DNA from: an uncultured Sedimentitalea sp.
GTDB taxonomy: Bacteria > Pseudomonadota > Alphaproteobacteria > Rhodobacterales > Rhodobacteraceae
DNA: 64,000 nucleotides
Reading direction: 5' to 3'
NCBI GenBank assembly: GCA_947504115.1
Contig: CANNGH010000001.1
Location: 124,001 to 188,000 of the forward strand
Position 1 is the first letter of the stretch, and every line of letters begins with the position of its first letter. The notes under the pieces are model-generated. The model saw only the letters and a list, made by a program, of their open reading frames with translations, made no database searches and was not told where the DNA came from. Of this stretch, positions 21,325 to 32,301 are shown in pieces. The position numbers and the translations under genes are program-made.

Positions 21325-21338
<14 letters not shown>
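20070..21338 (+). CDS. nosD: NosD, periplasmic copper-maturation protein
   Basis: A 422-residue periplasmic protein of the right-handed parallel beta-helix (CASH) class needed to assemble the CuZ centre of NosZ. A signal peptide covers about residues 1-20 (ending AMAAEV). Repeated short rungs such as NRFRDLRFAVHYMYANDS and GNLYGVDIHG fill the middle. The ATG at 20070 lies 4 bases after the nosZ stop; the open frame starts earlier inside nosZ, but this start gives the signal peptide. It overlaps nosF by 14 bases. Confidence 0.94.
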
Positions 21339-22223
<885 letters not shown>

Positions 22224-22227
<4 letters not shown>

Positions 22228-23048
22228 TCGCCCGTATCCTTGCCATCGCCGGAACCGAGGCGCGCATCGCGTTGCGCAACCGCTGGGTGCTGATGGCGAC
22301 GCTGATAATGACGCTGTTCGCGCTGGCGCTGACCTTCGCCGGCAGCGCGCCGACGGGGGCGCTGGGGGTCGATCTGCTGACCGTGGCCGTCGCCTCGATG
22401 ACGACGCTGTCGGTCTATCTCGCCCCGCTTCTGGCGCTGATGATCTCGTTCGATTCCATCGCCGGCGAGGCCGAACGCGGCAGTCTTGCGCTGTTGCTGT
22501 CCTATCCGGTGTCGCGGGCCGAATTGCTGCTGGGCAAGTTTCTTGCCCATCTCGGCGCGCTGGCTTTCGCCATGACCATCGGGTTCGGCGCCGCCGGAGC
22601 GATCACGGCGGCGATGGGCGGGGCCAGCCCGGAAAGCCTGATCGCGCTGTTCCGGCTGATCGTGACATCGGTGATCTTGGGGGCCGCGTTTCTGGCGATC
22701 GGCTACGCGCTCTCGGCGCTTGCGGGCAGTGCGACCGCCGCCGCCGGTCTGGCGGCGGGGGGCTGGTTGATCCTTGTGGTGCTTTACGATCTCGGCCTGC
22801 TGGGCGCGGTGGTTCTGGACAGCGGCGGCGTCTTTACGCAACGGGTGTTTCCGTGGCTGATGACGGCCAATCCCGCCGATGCCTTCCGCCTGTGGAACTT
22901 TGCCGCGTCCGACAGCGTGGCGCTGGCCTCGGGGATGGCGGGCGCGGCCAAGGGCCTGCCGTTCTGGGCCGCGCCGCTGTCACTGCTGCTGTGGCCGGTG
23001 GCGGCGCTGGCGCTGGCGCGGCTGGCCTTCGCGAGGGTCGAGCCATGA
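22224..23048 (+). CDS. nosY: NosY, ABC permease for NosZ maturation
   Basis: A 274-residue membrane permease with about six hydrophobic segments; the first lies at residues 20-40 after a short cytoplasmic helix (ARILAIAGTEARIALRNRW). A cytoplasmic stretch GEAERGSLALLLSYPVSRAELLLGK is typical of NosY. It pairs with NosF and NosD. The start overlaps the nosF stop and the end overlaps nosL by 4 bases. Confidence 0.93.
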
Positions 23049-23557
23049 AACGTGCGATCCTGCTTGTCCTGCTGCTCGCCGCCTGCCGCGAGGAAGAGGT
23101 CGCGATGCCCGACCCGGTCGCGCTGAACGACGAGGCACTCAGCCATTTCTGCCAGATGAACGTGGCCGAACATGCCGGACCCAAGGCGCAGATCCACCTC
23201 GAAGGATACCCGGCGCCGCTGTTCTTTGCCCAGGTCCGCGACGCGGTGGCCTATATCAAGGGGCCGGAACGCGACGCCGCGATCACCGCCATCTATGTCA
23301 GCAACATGGCCGCCGCCGAAAGCTGGGCCTTGCCCGGAACCGAAAACTGGATCGACGCCAATGAGGCGGTATTCGTCGTCGGCGCCCCCGTGCGCGGTGG
23401 CATGGGCGCGCCCGAGATCGTGCCGTTTGCGAACGAAACCGACGCGCAGGATTTTATCGCGCGCTATGGCGGCGCGGCCATGGCGCTGGACGACATACCG
23501 GCCGACGCCGCGATGGGGCCGGTCGATCTGAACACACCACTGGAGGAGCCGTCATGA
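23045..23557 (+). CDS. nosL: NosL, copper-binding lipoprotein chaperone
   Basis: A 170-residue lipoprotein that delivers Cu(I) for NosZ maturation. The lipobox LLLAAC puts the lipidated cysteine at about residue 14. The copper-site region HFCQMNVAEHAGPKAQI carries Cys, Met and His. The ATG at 23045 overlaps the nosY stop; the longer open frame upstream is not used because it would lose the signal peptide. Confidence 0.93.
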   Translation: MKRAILLVLLLAACREEEVAMPDPVALNDEALSHFCQMNVAEHAGPKAQIHLEGYPAPLFFAQVRDAVAYIKGPERDAAITAIYVSNMAAAESWALPGTENWIDANEAVFVVGAPVRGGMGAPEIVPFANETDAQDFIARYGGAAMALDDIPADAAMGPVDLNTPLEEPS

Positions 23558-24480
23558 CAAGCCCCCTGAACCGCCGCCGTTTCCTGACCATCTCGGCCGC
23601 CGCGCTGGCCCTGCCGGCCGCCGCGCGCGGGGCCACCGCTCCGGTCGAGTGGCGCGGCACCGCCCTTGGTGCGGGCGCATCGATGAAACTGGTCGGGCTG
23701 GAGGGCGCCAAGGCGCACGGCGTGTTCCGCGCGGTCGAAAGCGAACTCGCCCGGCTCGAGTCGATCTTCAGCCTCTACCGAGAGGAGTCCGCGCTGTCCC
23801 GGCTGAACCGCGAGGGGCGGCTGGATGCACCACCGCCCGAACTGCTGGAAGTGCTGACATTGGCCGGCGCGGTCCATGCCAGCACCGGCGGCGCGTTCGA
23901 TCCCACGGTGCAACCGCTCTGGATGGCCTATGCCGAAAGCGTGGGAAATCCCGACGATGCCGCGCTGGACGACGCGCGCGGACGTATCGGCTGGTCCGAT
24001 CTGCGCCTCGCGCCCGAAGCGGTGCGGTTCGAGCGTCCCGGCATGGCGCTCACGCTGAACGGCATCGCGCAGGGCTATATCACCGACCGTATCGCGGCGC
24101 TGCTGCGGGCGCGGGATCTGGGTGATGTGCTGATCGACATGGGCGAGATCGCGGGCCTTGGCCAACGTCCGGGCGGCGGCCCGTGGAAAGCCGGCGTCGC
24201 GACGCCGGACGGGCAGATCGTGCAGCGTGTCACCCTCAGTGACCGCGCTCTGGCAACCTCGGCCCCGCTGGGCACGGTGCTCGACGGTGCGGGCACCGTC
24301 GGCCATATTCTCGATCCGCTGAATGGCGTCCCGGCAAGCGCGCACAAGCTGGTTTCCGTCACCGCCGACAGCGCCGCGCTGGCCGATGCCCTGTCAACCG
24401 CGTTTTGTATGATGGACGGACCTGCCATCGACCGGACCTTGCGCATTCACCGCTCGGCCTGGCTGGAGCACATCGCCTGA
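23554..24480 (+). CDS. nosX: NosX, FAD:protein FMN transferase (ApbE family)
   Basis: A 308-residue periplasmic flavin transferase. The Tat-type signal NRRRFLTISAAAL at residues 6-18 is clear. The ApbE fold is shown by GGAFDPTVQPLW, LNGIAQGYITDRIA and LIDMGEI segments. In nos clusters it attaches FMN to NosR at its SGAT motif. It is the last gene of the cluster and ends 12 bases from the convergent small gene; no terminator is visible between them. Confidence 0.93.
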   Translation: MTSPLNRRRFLTISAAALALPAAARGATAPVEWRGTALGAGASMKLVGLEGAKAHGVFRAVESELARLESIFSLYREESALSRLNREGRLDAPPPELLEVLTLAGAVHASTGGAFDPTVQPLWMAYAESVGNPDDAALDDARGRIGWSDLRLAPEAVRFERPGMALTLNGIAQGYITDRIAALLRARDLGDVLIDMGEIAGLGQRPGGGPWKAGVATPDGQIVQRVTLSDRALATSAPLGTVLDGAGTVGHILDPLNGVPASAHKLVSVTADSAALADALSTAFCMMDGPAIDRTLRIHRSAWLEHIA

Positions 24481-24492
24481 CGACACGGCTGT

Positions 24493-24705
24493 TCAGTGCC
24501 GCAACCGGCGCAGCACGAACAGCCGGATTGCCGAGGCCAACCCGCATTCAGTGCCCCGCTCGGCGTCGATCTCGGCGGCGAGGTCGTTGATCGCGCGGCC
24601 CTCGCGCGCCGCGATTTCGCGGAAAGCGGTCCAGAATTCATCCTCAAGCGAAACCGAGGTGCGGTGGCCGCGCAGCGTCAGGGAATGTTTGCGCGGCCGG
24701 CTCAT
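24493..24705 (-). CDS. Ribbon-helix-helix domain protein
   Basis: A 70-residue protein with a basic beta-strand region (RKHSLTLRGHRTSVSLED) followed by two helices (EFWTAFREIAAREGRAINDLAAEI), the pattern of the RHH_4-type DNA-binding family found downstream of fumC in Rhodobacterales. The start overlaps the stop of the DUF4169 gene (ATGA). The target is unknown; it may be an autoregulator or act elsewhere. Confidence 0.85.
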   Translation of the reverse strand: MSRPRKHSLTLRGHRTSVSLEDEFWTAFREIAAREGRAINDLAAEIDAERGTECGLASAIRLFVLRRLRH

Positions 24706-24877
24706 TCGTCGCGCTTGTGTCCGTCCAGATCGCGCGCGGCCTTTTCTGCGCTCGCATCATCGCGCCGTTTTTCGTTCTTGCTGCGACCGAAACGGATTGC
24801 GTTTTCGTCCGCGCGGGCCTTTCTTTCGGCCCGCGCCCTTTGCTTGCGCACCCGGTTCAGATTGACCGGCTGCGTCA

Positions 24878-24878
<1 letters not shown>
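24702..24878 (-). CDS. DUF4169 family small basic protein
   Basis: A 58-residue, highly charged protein starting MTQPVNLNRVRKQRARAERK and continuing with Lys/Arg/Asp/Glu-rich helix (RADENAIRFGRSKNEKRRDD). It matches the DUF4169 pattern of the NLNR(V/A)RK-x-RAR start. The function is unknown; the composition suggests a nucleic-acid or ribosome contact, which is a guess. It overlaps fumC by 3 bases and the RHH gene by 4, so all three form one translational unit. Confidence 0.82.
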
Positions 24879-26269
<1,391 letters not shown>

Positions 26270-26369
26270 ATGTCATCTCCGTCCTGTATGCGATTGCATG
26301 CCGTTTATCCGCCACGCCGCGCAGGCGCAATCGGGCAGTTGCGCGCAGGCTGAGCCTCGGTTTTCCGGA

Positions 26370-26852
26370 TTATTTGCGGAAGGAATCCAGCGACACGATC
26401 TGGGCGTCCGATTTTGCCGCATCCTCGGGAGTTTCGCGCGCATGATCGGTGTTGATCGCCGGAACGGGCTGATCCTCGTCTTCGTCCTCGTCTTCGTCGT
26501 CCATGTTTTCGAACCGCAGGCCGAATTCCACCGACGGGTCCACGAATGTCTTGATCGCATCATAGGGAATATAGAGCGGTTCGGGCGCTTCGCCGAAATT
26601 GAGCGTGACCGCAAACCCGTCATCGCCCACGTCGAGGTTGTCATACCAATGCTGCATGACGACCGTCATTTCGCCCGGATAGCGGTCCGACAGCCAGTCG
26701 GCCAGTTCGACATCGGGATGCCCGGTGTTGAAGGTGATGAAGAAATGATGCGCACCGGGCAGGCCGTTTTCGGCAACGTCCTGCAACACGGATTGGATAA
26801 GGCCCCGCATGGCCTTGTGCATCAGGTTGCCGTAATCGATGTCGCGCGCCAT
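26370..26852 (-). CDS. sspB: SspB, ClpXP adaptor protein (alpha type)
   Basis: A 160-residue adaptor that brings ssrA-tagged and other substrates to ClpXP. The conserved core is visible (YGNLMHKAMRGLIQSVL, FFITFNTGHPDVELADWL and FAVTLNFGEAPEPLYIPYDAI). An acidic linker with a run of Asp/Glu residues at about 114-125 precedes the C-terminal ClpX-binding tail. The ATG at 26852 has an AAGG site 7 bases upstream; the in-frame ATG at 26867 is an alternative. It sits 129 bases from the AAA+ gene and is probably transcribed separately. Confidence 0.92.
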   Translation of the reverse strand: MARDIDYGNLMHKAMRGLIQSVLQDVAENGLPGAHHFFITFNTGHPDVELADWLSDRYPGEMTVVMQHWYDNLDVGDDGFAVTLNFGEAPEPLYIPYDAIKTFVDPSVEFGLRFENMDDEDEDEDEDQPVPAINTDHARETPEDAAKSDAQIVSLDSFRK

Positions 26853-26980
26853 TGAAAACCCTTGCATGTTTGCTCCAAGCATACGGGATTCGATGCGAAA
26901 CGAAAGGGTGCGCGCCGCTTTTCCTTGCCGGCGGCGGCGTTGCGGTTTTCCATCGGAAGACCACGCCCGTTTTTGTGCGT

Positions 26981-28288
26981 CTATTTTGCGATCTTTTCGT
27001 CGCGCACGAACATGTTCGCCCATGCCCGTTCCACCAGTTCCGGCGTCATCTGGTGGGGGAGACCCTCGAAATCGCAGATCGACAGGATCTGGTCGATCAG
27101 GAACACCGGCTGATAATTGGCATAGACGTTGCCGATCGTCGGATATTTGATCTTCAGCAGATGCACCAGCGATGCCTCGTCCAGCGGCAAACCCCGCTTG
27201 CGGGCGATCATCGCGAAAATCTTGATATAGTTCTCCTTGGTGGGACCGTCGATCTTGATCTTGAAAAAGATCCGGCGCAAGGCTGCCTGATCGAAGATTT
27301 CGTTGGGATGGTAGTTGGTGGAAAAAATCACCAGCGTGTCGAACGGCACCTCGAATTTTTCACCCGATTGCAGGCCGAGGATGTCCTTGCCTTCCTCCAG
27401 AGGGACGATCCAGCGGTTGATCAGCGCCTGCGGCGGTTCGGACTGGCGGCCCAGATCGTCGACGATAAAGATGCCGCCCGTCGATTTCAGTTGCAGCGGC
27501 GCCTGATAGGTGCGCGCCGTCGGGTTGTAGACCAGATCCAGCATCGACAGTGACAATTCGCCACCCGTCACCACCGTCGGTCGCTCGCAGCAGACATAGC
27601 GCGTATCGAACCGCCTGACGCGACGCAGCGCCGTGGGGTCGTCCCGTTCCGGTTCCACGGCGGTATGCACGATCGGGTCGTAGACGGTGATGACCTGTCC
27701 GGCATATTCGATCGCGCGCGGCACATAGATGCGATCGCCCAAGGCGTCACGGATGCCGTTTGATATACTCGATTTTCCGTTTCCCGGCGGACCATACATC
27801 AGGATCGAGCGGCCGGCGCTGACGGCCGGACCGAGCTGGTCCAGCAGGCCGGGGGGCAGGATCAGGTGCCCCATGGCGCGGGTCAGTTGATCGCGGGTGA
27901 TCTGGATATTGCGGATCGACTGGCGTTTGACCTGCTCGCGGTAGACGTCCAGCGGCACCGGCATCGCGCCGAAATACTCCGACTGTCCAAGCGCGTCCAG
28001 CGCGCGCGCCTTGCCCGAATCGGTCAACTGATAGCCCATCTCGTTGCCGGCACCGGCGGTCATGCTGCCTGTCGCCTCGATCAGTTTCTGGCTGCGCCCC
28101 AGATCGAGAAGTTCCTGCGCCACCGGCACCGGCAAACAGATCGCTTCGGCAAGGTCGCCGACCGTGTCGATATTTTTGCGAAACAGCGTTTTCAGCGCGA
28201 TGTCGCGCATCATCACGACGGGCAGTTGCATGTCCGTCAATCCGCGCGGAGCGGGGGGCGCCATCATGGCGCTGAGTTGCATGTTCAT
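26981..28288 (-). CDS. AAA+ ATPase associated with the tad locus, role unassigned
   Basis: A 435-residue ATPase with an N-terminal helical/winged-helix-like region (about residues 20-100) and an AAA+ domain. Walker A is GPPGNGKSS (166-174), Walker B IFIVDDL (273-279), sensor 1 IFSTN (321-325) and a candidate arginine finger R338-R339. It does not look like a TadA/PilT-type secretion ATPase and has no named function I recognise. It lies 78 bases downstream of tadV on the same strand at the end of the tad locus, suggesting a role in pilus assembly or its control. The ATG at 28288 follows a GAGGGG site. Confidence 0.8.
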   Translation of the reverse strand: MNMQLSAMMAPPAPRGLTDMQLPVVMMRDIALKTLFRKNIDTVGDLAEAICLPVPVAQELLDLGRSQKLIEATGSMTAGAGNEMGYQLTDSGKARALDALGQSEYFGAMPVPLDVYREQVKRQSIRNIQITRDQLTRAMGHLILPPGLLDQLGPAVSAGRSILMYGPPGNGKSSISNGIRDALGDRIYVPRAIEYAGQVITVYDPIVHTAVEPERDDPTALRRVRRFDTRYVCCERPTVVTGGELSLSMLDLVYNPTARTYQAPLQLKSTGGIFIVDDLGRQSEPPQALINRWIVPLEEGKDILGLQSGEKFEVPFDTLVIFSTNYHPNEIFDQAALRRIFFKIKIDGPTKENYIKIFAMIARKRGLPLDEASLVHLLKIKYPTIGNVYANYQPVFLIDQILSICDFEGLPHQMTPELVERAWANMFVRDEKIAK

Positions 28289-28366
28289 CGGGTCACCCCT
28301 CGGTCGATGACGGTCGGATGCCATGCTGGTGCAGCAACCTTACGATCCGGTAAATTGGTGCCGGCG

Positions 28367-28861
28367 TTACTGCCCGAAAAACGCCCCGAGGATCAGATAA
28401 AGGGCCAGCGTTCCCCCAAGGCTCAGCCCCATGGGGAATTTCTTTGCGCGCTGCCAGCTTTCCCAGCCGGGCGCGATGCGGCGCAACGCCGTGTGCTTGG
28501 CCAGACGGTGCGTGACGAAACCTGCCAGCAGGGTGGCGGCAAGCAGCGCCAGCAACAGCCGCAGATCACCCGGCGCGACAAAGGGCGCGGCAGCGGCGGC
28601 GAATTTCGCATCCCCTGCTCCGACAGCGCCGGCTGCATTCAGCGCGATGCCAAGAACCAGCACGACCGCCATCTGCAGGATCCGCATTGCGTAATCGGGC
28701 AGGGGCAGGGCGATCGGCCCCACGACCAGGAAAATCCCCGCCAGAAGCAGAACCGCCTGGTTCGTGATCCGCATCTCGCGCAGATCGGTGAAGGCGACGT
28801 AATAGCAGACGGGCAGCACGAAGGGCAGGAACCACAACGCGGCGTCGGCCTCGATCACCAT
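28367..28861 (-). CDS. tadV: Prepilin peptidase TadV/CpaA
   Basis: A 164-residue membrane aspartic protease that processes Flp prepilins. The two catalytic aspartates are in FTDLREMRITN (D26) and GAGDAKF (D84). About five hydrophobic segments are visible. It is short, as is normal for the TadV class that lacks the N-terminal methylase domain. It begins 4 bases after the upstream TPR gene. Confidence 0.9.
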   Translation of the reverse strand: MVIEADAALWFLPFVLPVCYYVAFTDLREMRITNQAVLLLAGIFLVVGPIALPLPDYAMRILQMAVVLVLGIALNAAGAVGAGDAKFAAAAAPFVAPGDLRLLLALLAATLLAGFVTHRLAKHTALRRIAPGWESWQRAKKFPMGLSLGGTLALYLILGAFFGQ

Positions 28862-28865
28862 GGAA

Positions 28866-29714
28866 TCAGGTGCTTTCGAGCGCGCGCAGCGCCCGCACGG
28901 CCTCTTCGAAATGCTGCGGATGGGTGGCGATTGCCTCGCGCAGCAGCCCCTTGCCGGTTTCCACGTCGCCCTGTTTCACGGCCGTCAGGGCAAGCGTCTG
29001 CAACAGTTGCGCCCGCTCGGTCTGATCCATCGGCACCACTGGCAGGGCATAGTTGCGCTGCGCCCCGCGCGCGAGGACGAGATTGTTCTTGGCGGTGAAC
29101 AACGTCGAATCCTGCCGGATCGCGTCGCCGAACATGCGTTCGGCATCGCCGTAAGCACCGCGCGTCAGTTTGGAATACCCCCAATTGTTCAACACGTTGG
29201 CGGGCTGCGTCGTCAGTCCGACGGCGGTCTCATAAAAACTGTCGGCCTTGGTCCATTCCCGGTTGGCATCCGCCACCATCGCCTCCAGCCGATATCGCTC
29301 AAAGGTCTCGTGGGTAGGTGGCACGCTGTTCAGCGTCGCCTTGGCACGCTCCCAGTCACCGTTGCGGATCAGCGCGTCCGCCAGATCGATGGAATCGCGC
29401 GGGCCCGCTCCGGGCATGGCGGCGACCTTGCTCCAGGCGGCGACCGCTTCGGTGTTGCGTTTGGCGCGCACCAGCGATTTCGCCAGTCCGCGCTGAAGGT
29501 CGATCCGGTCGGGATTGCCGTTGGCTGCGCGCCGGAAATAGCTGACCGCCTCGCCCGCGTCGGCAACTGTCAGCATGACGTCGTTGAGGTTGGTTTCGTC
29601 CACCACGTTGACGTCATCAAAGGCGCGCTCGACGGTCTTGTCACCCTTCTCGGAACAGGCCGCGAGGGCCAGACTGCCCGAAAGGATGAGCGACATCAGG
29701 AAGGATTGGCGCAT
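28866..29714 (-). CDS. tadD: TadD-like TPR lipoprotein
   Basis: A 282-residue outer-membrane-directed lipoprotein with a lipobox LALAAC (cysteine at about residue 20) and several TPR-like helical repeats, e.g. AANGNPDRIDLQRGLAKSLV and PANVLNNWGYSKLTRGAYG. TadD lipoproteins help secretin assembly in Flp pilus systems. The ATG at 29714 is chosen because an AGGA site lies 8 bases upstream and it starts the lipoprotein signal. Confidence 0.82.
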   Translation of the reverse strand: MRQSFLMSLILSGSLALAACSEKGDKTVERAFDDVNVVDETNLNDVMLTVADAGEAVSYFRRAANGNPDRIDLQRGLAKSLVRAKRNTEAVAAWSKVAAMPGAGPRDSIDLADALIRNGDWERAKATLNSVPPTHETFERYRLEAMVADANREWTKADSFYETAVGLTTQPANVLNNWGYSKLTRGAYGDAERMFGDAIRQDSTLFTAKNNLVLARGAQRNYALPVVPMDQTERAQLLQTLALTAVKQGDVETGKGLLREAIATHPQHFEEAVRALRALEST

Positions 29715-29749
29715 TTCTTGCGTCCTTTTTTTTACTGCTCGGGCCGCGA

Positions 29750-30337
29750 TCACGGTGATGTGCGGATCCGGTAATGGCTGCTGCCCTGCCGCACAAGATC
29801 ATAGCCGTCGGCTTGTCCGCCACTCTTATCAGAGGTTTCCGATTTTGCGAGGGCCAGCCGAAGATTGTCGCGGATCGCGTCACTTTGGCCATTGTCCAGC
29901 GCATATGCCTTGCGCAAGACCAGCGCCGCCTGGGGAAATTCGCCCTGCTCCATCAGGAGCGCGCCGAGATTGTTCCATGCCTCCGGTCGGTCGGGTGCGG
30001 CGACCACGGCGCGCCGCAACAGTGTTTCCGCCTGGCCCAGACGTCCCAGCCCCAGATTTGCAGTGCCGAGGCCTGCCAAGATTTCCGGCGTCATGCCCTC
30101 ATCCAGTGCCGCACGCATGAAGGCATCAAGCGCCAGTTCATGCTGGCCCGCCTCCATCAGCCGGTTGCCCACGGTCACGCCATCCACCGCAACGCCGCGC
30201 CGGTCGATGCCGGGGGCGAATGGACCTGTCCCTCGCGATATGCGATCCGGTCCGCACGAGGCGAGTGCCAGAGAAACGGCCGCAGCGGTGAAGAGGCACC
30301 ACCGGGAACGATCGCCGCCCCCACCTCGAAAAACCAT
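29750..30337 (-). CDS. Second TPR lipoprotein of the tad locus
   Basis: A 195-residue lipoprotein; the lipobox LALASC puts the modified cysteine at about residue 28. Two to three TPR repeats occupy residues 55-160 (ANLGLGRLGQAETLLRRAVV, PEAWNNLGALLMEQGEF). The ATG at 30337 lies 4 bases after the tadC stop; the frame is open further upstream within tadC. The neighbouring TadD-like protein is larger, so the two may work together or divide roles. Confidence 0.8.
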   Translation of the reverse strand: MVFRGGGGDRSRWCLFTAAAVSLALASCGPDRISRGTGPFAPGIDRRGVAVDGVTVGNRLMEAGQHELALDAFMRAALDEGMTPEILAGLGTANLGLGRLGQAETLLRRAVVAAPDRPEAWNNLGALLMEQGEFPQAALVLRKAYALDNGQSDAIRDNLRLALAKSETSDKSGGQADGYDLVRQGSSHYRIRTSP

Positions 30338-30341
30338 GCAA

Positions 30342-31322
30342 TCAATTGCCCATATTGCCCAAATTGGCGATACCGTTCGCCGAAGGTCCGACAAGGATGA
30401 TCAGCAGCGGCGGCACCGTCAGCATCATTGTGGCGAGTGTCATTTTGGTTGGCAACTTGTTTGCGGCCTCTTCGGCGCGCATCACGCGCTTGTCGCGCAT
30501 TTCCTCGGCATAAACACGCAGCGCATCCGCGATCGAAGTGCCGAAACTGGCCGACTGGATCAGGACCGTCACGAAGGACGACACGTCCTGAACGCCGCAT
30601 CTTGTGCCCATGTCGCGCAGGACCGATGCCTTGTCCTTGCCTGCTTTCATTTCATAGGCAACGATCTCGAATTCTTCCGACAGGGCAGGGTAGGAGGCGC
30701 GCAATTCGCGGGCCACGCGAACGATCGATTGATCCAGCGACTGGCCGGCCTCGACGCAGACCAGCATCATGTCGAGCGCATCGGGAAAGCCCTGGGTGAT
30801 CTGCTCCTTGCGGGCTTCGACGCGGCGGGTGATCCAGTATTTCGGCAGGAGATAGCCGGCGCCGCCGGGAGCGAAGATATAGATAAGCCGCTTCTGAGTA
30901 TCCATGGCGTCGGCGTTGCCCAGACCGAACACATAGACCAACCCCAGTGAGAGCCCGACCAGCCCCAGCGCGAATTGCGCGAAATGAAAGACGCGCACCG
31001 CGTCCTTGGACTGATAGCCCGCCTGGCGCAGTTTCAACTGGATGGCGGTCAGCTCCTTTTCGTCGCTGGGCTCGAGAAAGGTGGCGAAACGCTGCAATTG
31101 CTCGTTTCGCGCGCCCTGTCGCAGGCGCTCTTTCTGCGGCTTTGGCCCGGCTTCGCGATGCATGTCGCGCTGCAGCTTTTTCAGCGGGTCCTCACGCTGT
31201 TTCAGCAGCATGGGAAGCGTCATCAGCACCATGAAGACACCCAGCATTCCAACCGCGATCAGCGGTCCCAGCGGGCCGAGCATCCGGACGAGAAAATCGT
31301 TCATTTCGACAAGCGGCGCCAT
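30342..31322 (-). CDS. tadC: TadC, inner-membrane platform protein
   Basis: A 326-residue protein of the type II secretion F-domain family that forms, with TadB, the inner-membrane base of the Flp pilus machine. Hydrophobic segments are at about residues 15-35, 115-135, 140-160 and 295-315. The F-domain is seen in FPDALDMMLVCVEAGQSLDQSI. It lies 10 bases after tadB. Confidence 0.92.
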   Translation of the reverse strand: MAPLVEMNDFLVRMLGPLGPLIAVGMLGVFMVLMTLPMLLKQREDPLKKLQRDMHREAGPKPQKERLRQGARNEQLQRFATFLEPSDEKELTAIQLKLRQAGYQSKDAVRVFHFAQFALGLVGLSLGLVYVFGLGNADAMDTQKRLIYIFAPGGAGYLLPKYWITRRVEARKEQITQGFPDALDMMLVCVEAGQSLDQSIVRVARELRASYPALSEEFEIVAYEMKAGKDKASVLRDMGTRCGVQDVSSFVTVLIQSASFGTSIADALRVYAEEMRDKRVMRAEEAANKLPTKMTLATMMLTVPPLLIILVGPSANGIANLGNMGN

Positions 31323-31332
31323 GGCTTCATCC

Positions 31333-32301
31333 TCAAACCTTGATATTGGTCAGAACGCGCATCACGATCAGGTTCATGCCCAACAGGATGCCGACGACGA
31401 AACAGGCCGGAATGAACCACGGGTGATCCAGCACCTCGTCGTAATAATGCGGATCCTTCAGCGTGATGAACAAAAGACACCCCAGCGGAAAGCCGGACAG
31501 GAACTTGCCCGACCACTGCGCCTCGGCGGTGATCGCCCTGACCCGGCGGAACAGGCGGAACCGGGCGCGGATCACCTTGGCCAGCCCGGCGAGAATTTCC
31601 GCCAGATTTCCGCCAGATTGCTGCTGGATGGTGACAGCGACGGCGAGAAAACGCAGATCCTGCATGTCCAGCCGCTCCGCCATGTCCTTCAGCGCCTCGC
31701 CCACATCGCGGCCATAGGCGCTTTCATCGGCGATGACGCCGAATTCGGACGCCAGCGGATCGTCTATTTCTTTCGAAACGATCGAGATCGCCGATGAGAA
31801 CGGATGCCCGACCTTGAGGCTGCGCACCATCAGTTCCACCGCGTCGGGCAGTTGTTCCTCGATCAGGGCCATACGCTTCTTGGCCTTGGAGTTGATCCAG
31901 AAATAGACGCCACCCACCCCGATCAGAAGAGACGCACCCGCACGCATCGGGATTTCGGTTTCCGTGCCAACGCTCAGCGCGACAAAGGCGACGGCGGCCA
32001 GACCGGCCATGATCATGATCAACTGGCGCGGCGTGAACGCGATCGCCGCCTTTTGCGCCTTGCTCGCCAAAAGCGAATAAAGCGGGATCGAACGCGATTT
32101 CATGTGCTGCTGCATTTCCTTGCGCAGCTGTTCCAGCACCTGTTCGCGGCCCGCGCCCCGCTCCAGCATTTCGAGGCGGCGGTTGACCTTGCTGTTCAGG
32201 CTGATCGATTTCCCGAACGCCACCAGGTAGATCCCTTCGACCAGCACGATCACACCGACAAAGATCAGACCATATATGATCGGCTCGATACCTATCTGCA
32301 T
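31333..32301 (-). CDS. tadB: TadB, inner-membrane platform protein
   Basis: A 322-residue F-domain protein, partner of TadC. Membrane segments are at about residues 8-26, 95-130 and 265-315. The F-domain signature is LPDAVELMVRSLKVGHPFSSAI, and another conserved stretch is AVTIQQQSGGNLAEIL. The ATG at 32301 overlaps the tadA stop; the longer open frame upstream lies inside tadA. Confidence 0.92.
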   Translation of the reverse strand: MQIGIEPIIYGLIFVGVIVLVEGIYLVAFGKSISLNSKVNRRLEMLERGAGREQVLEQLRKEMQQHMKSRSIPLYSLLASKAQKAAIAFTPRQLIMIMAGLAAVAFVALSVGTETEIPMRAGASLLIGVGGVYFWINSKAKKRMALIEEQLPDAVELMVRSLKVGHPFSSAISIVSKEIDDPLASEFGVIADESAYGRDVGEALKDMAERLDMQDLRFLAVAVTIQQQSGGNLAEILAGLAKVIRARFRLFRRVRAITAEAQWSGKFLSGFPLGCLLFITLKDPHYYDEVLDHPWFIPACFVVGILLGMNLIVMRVLTNIKV

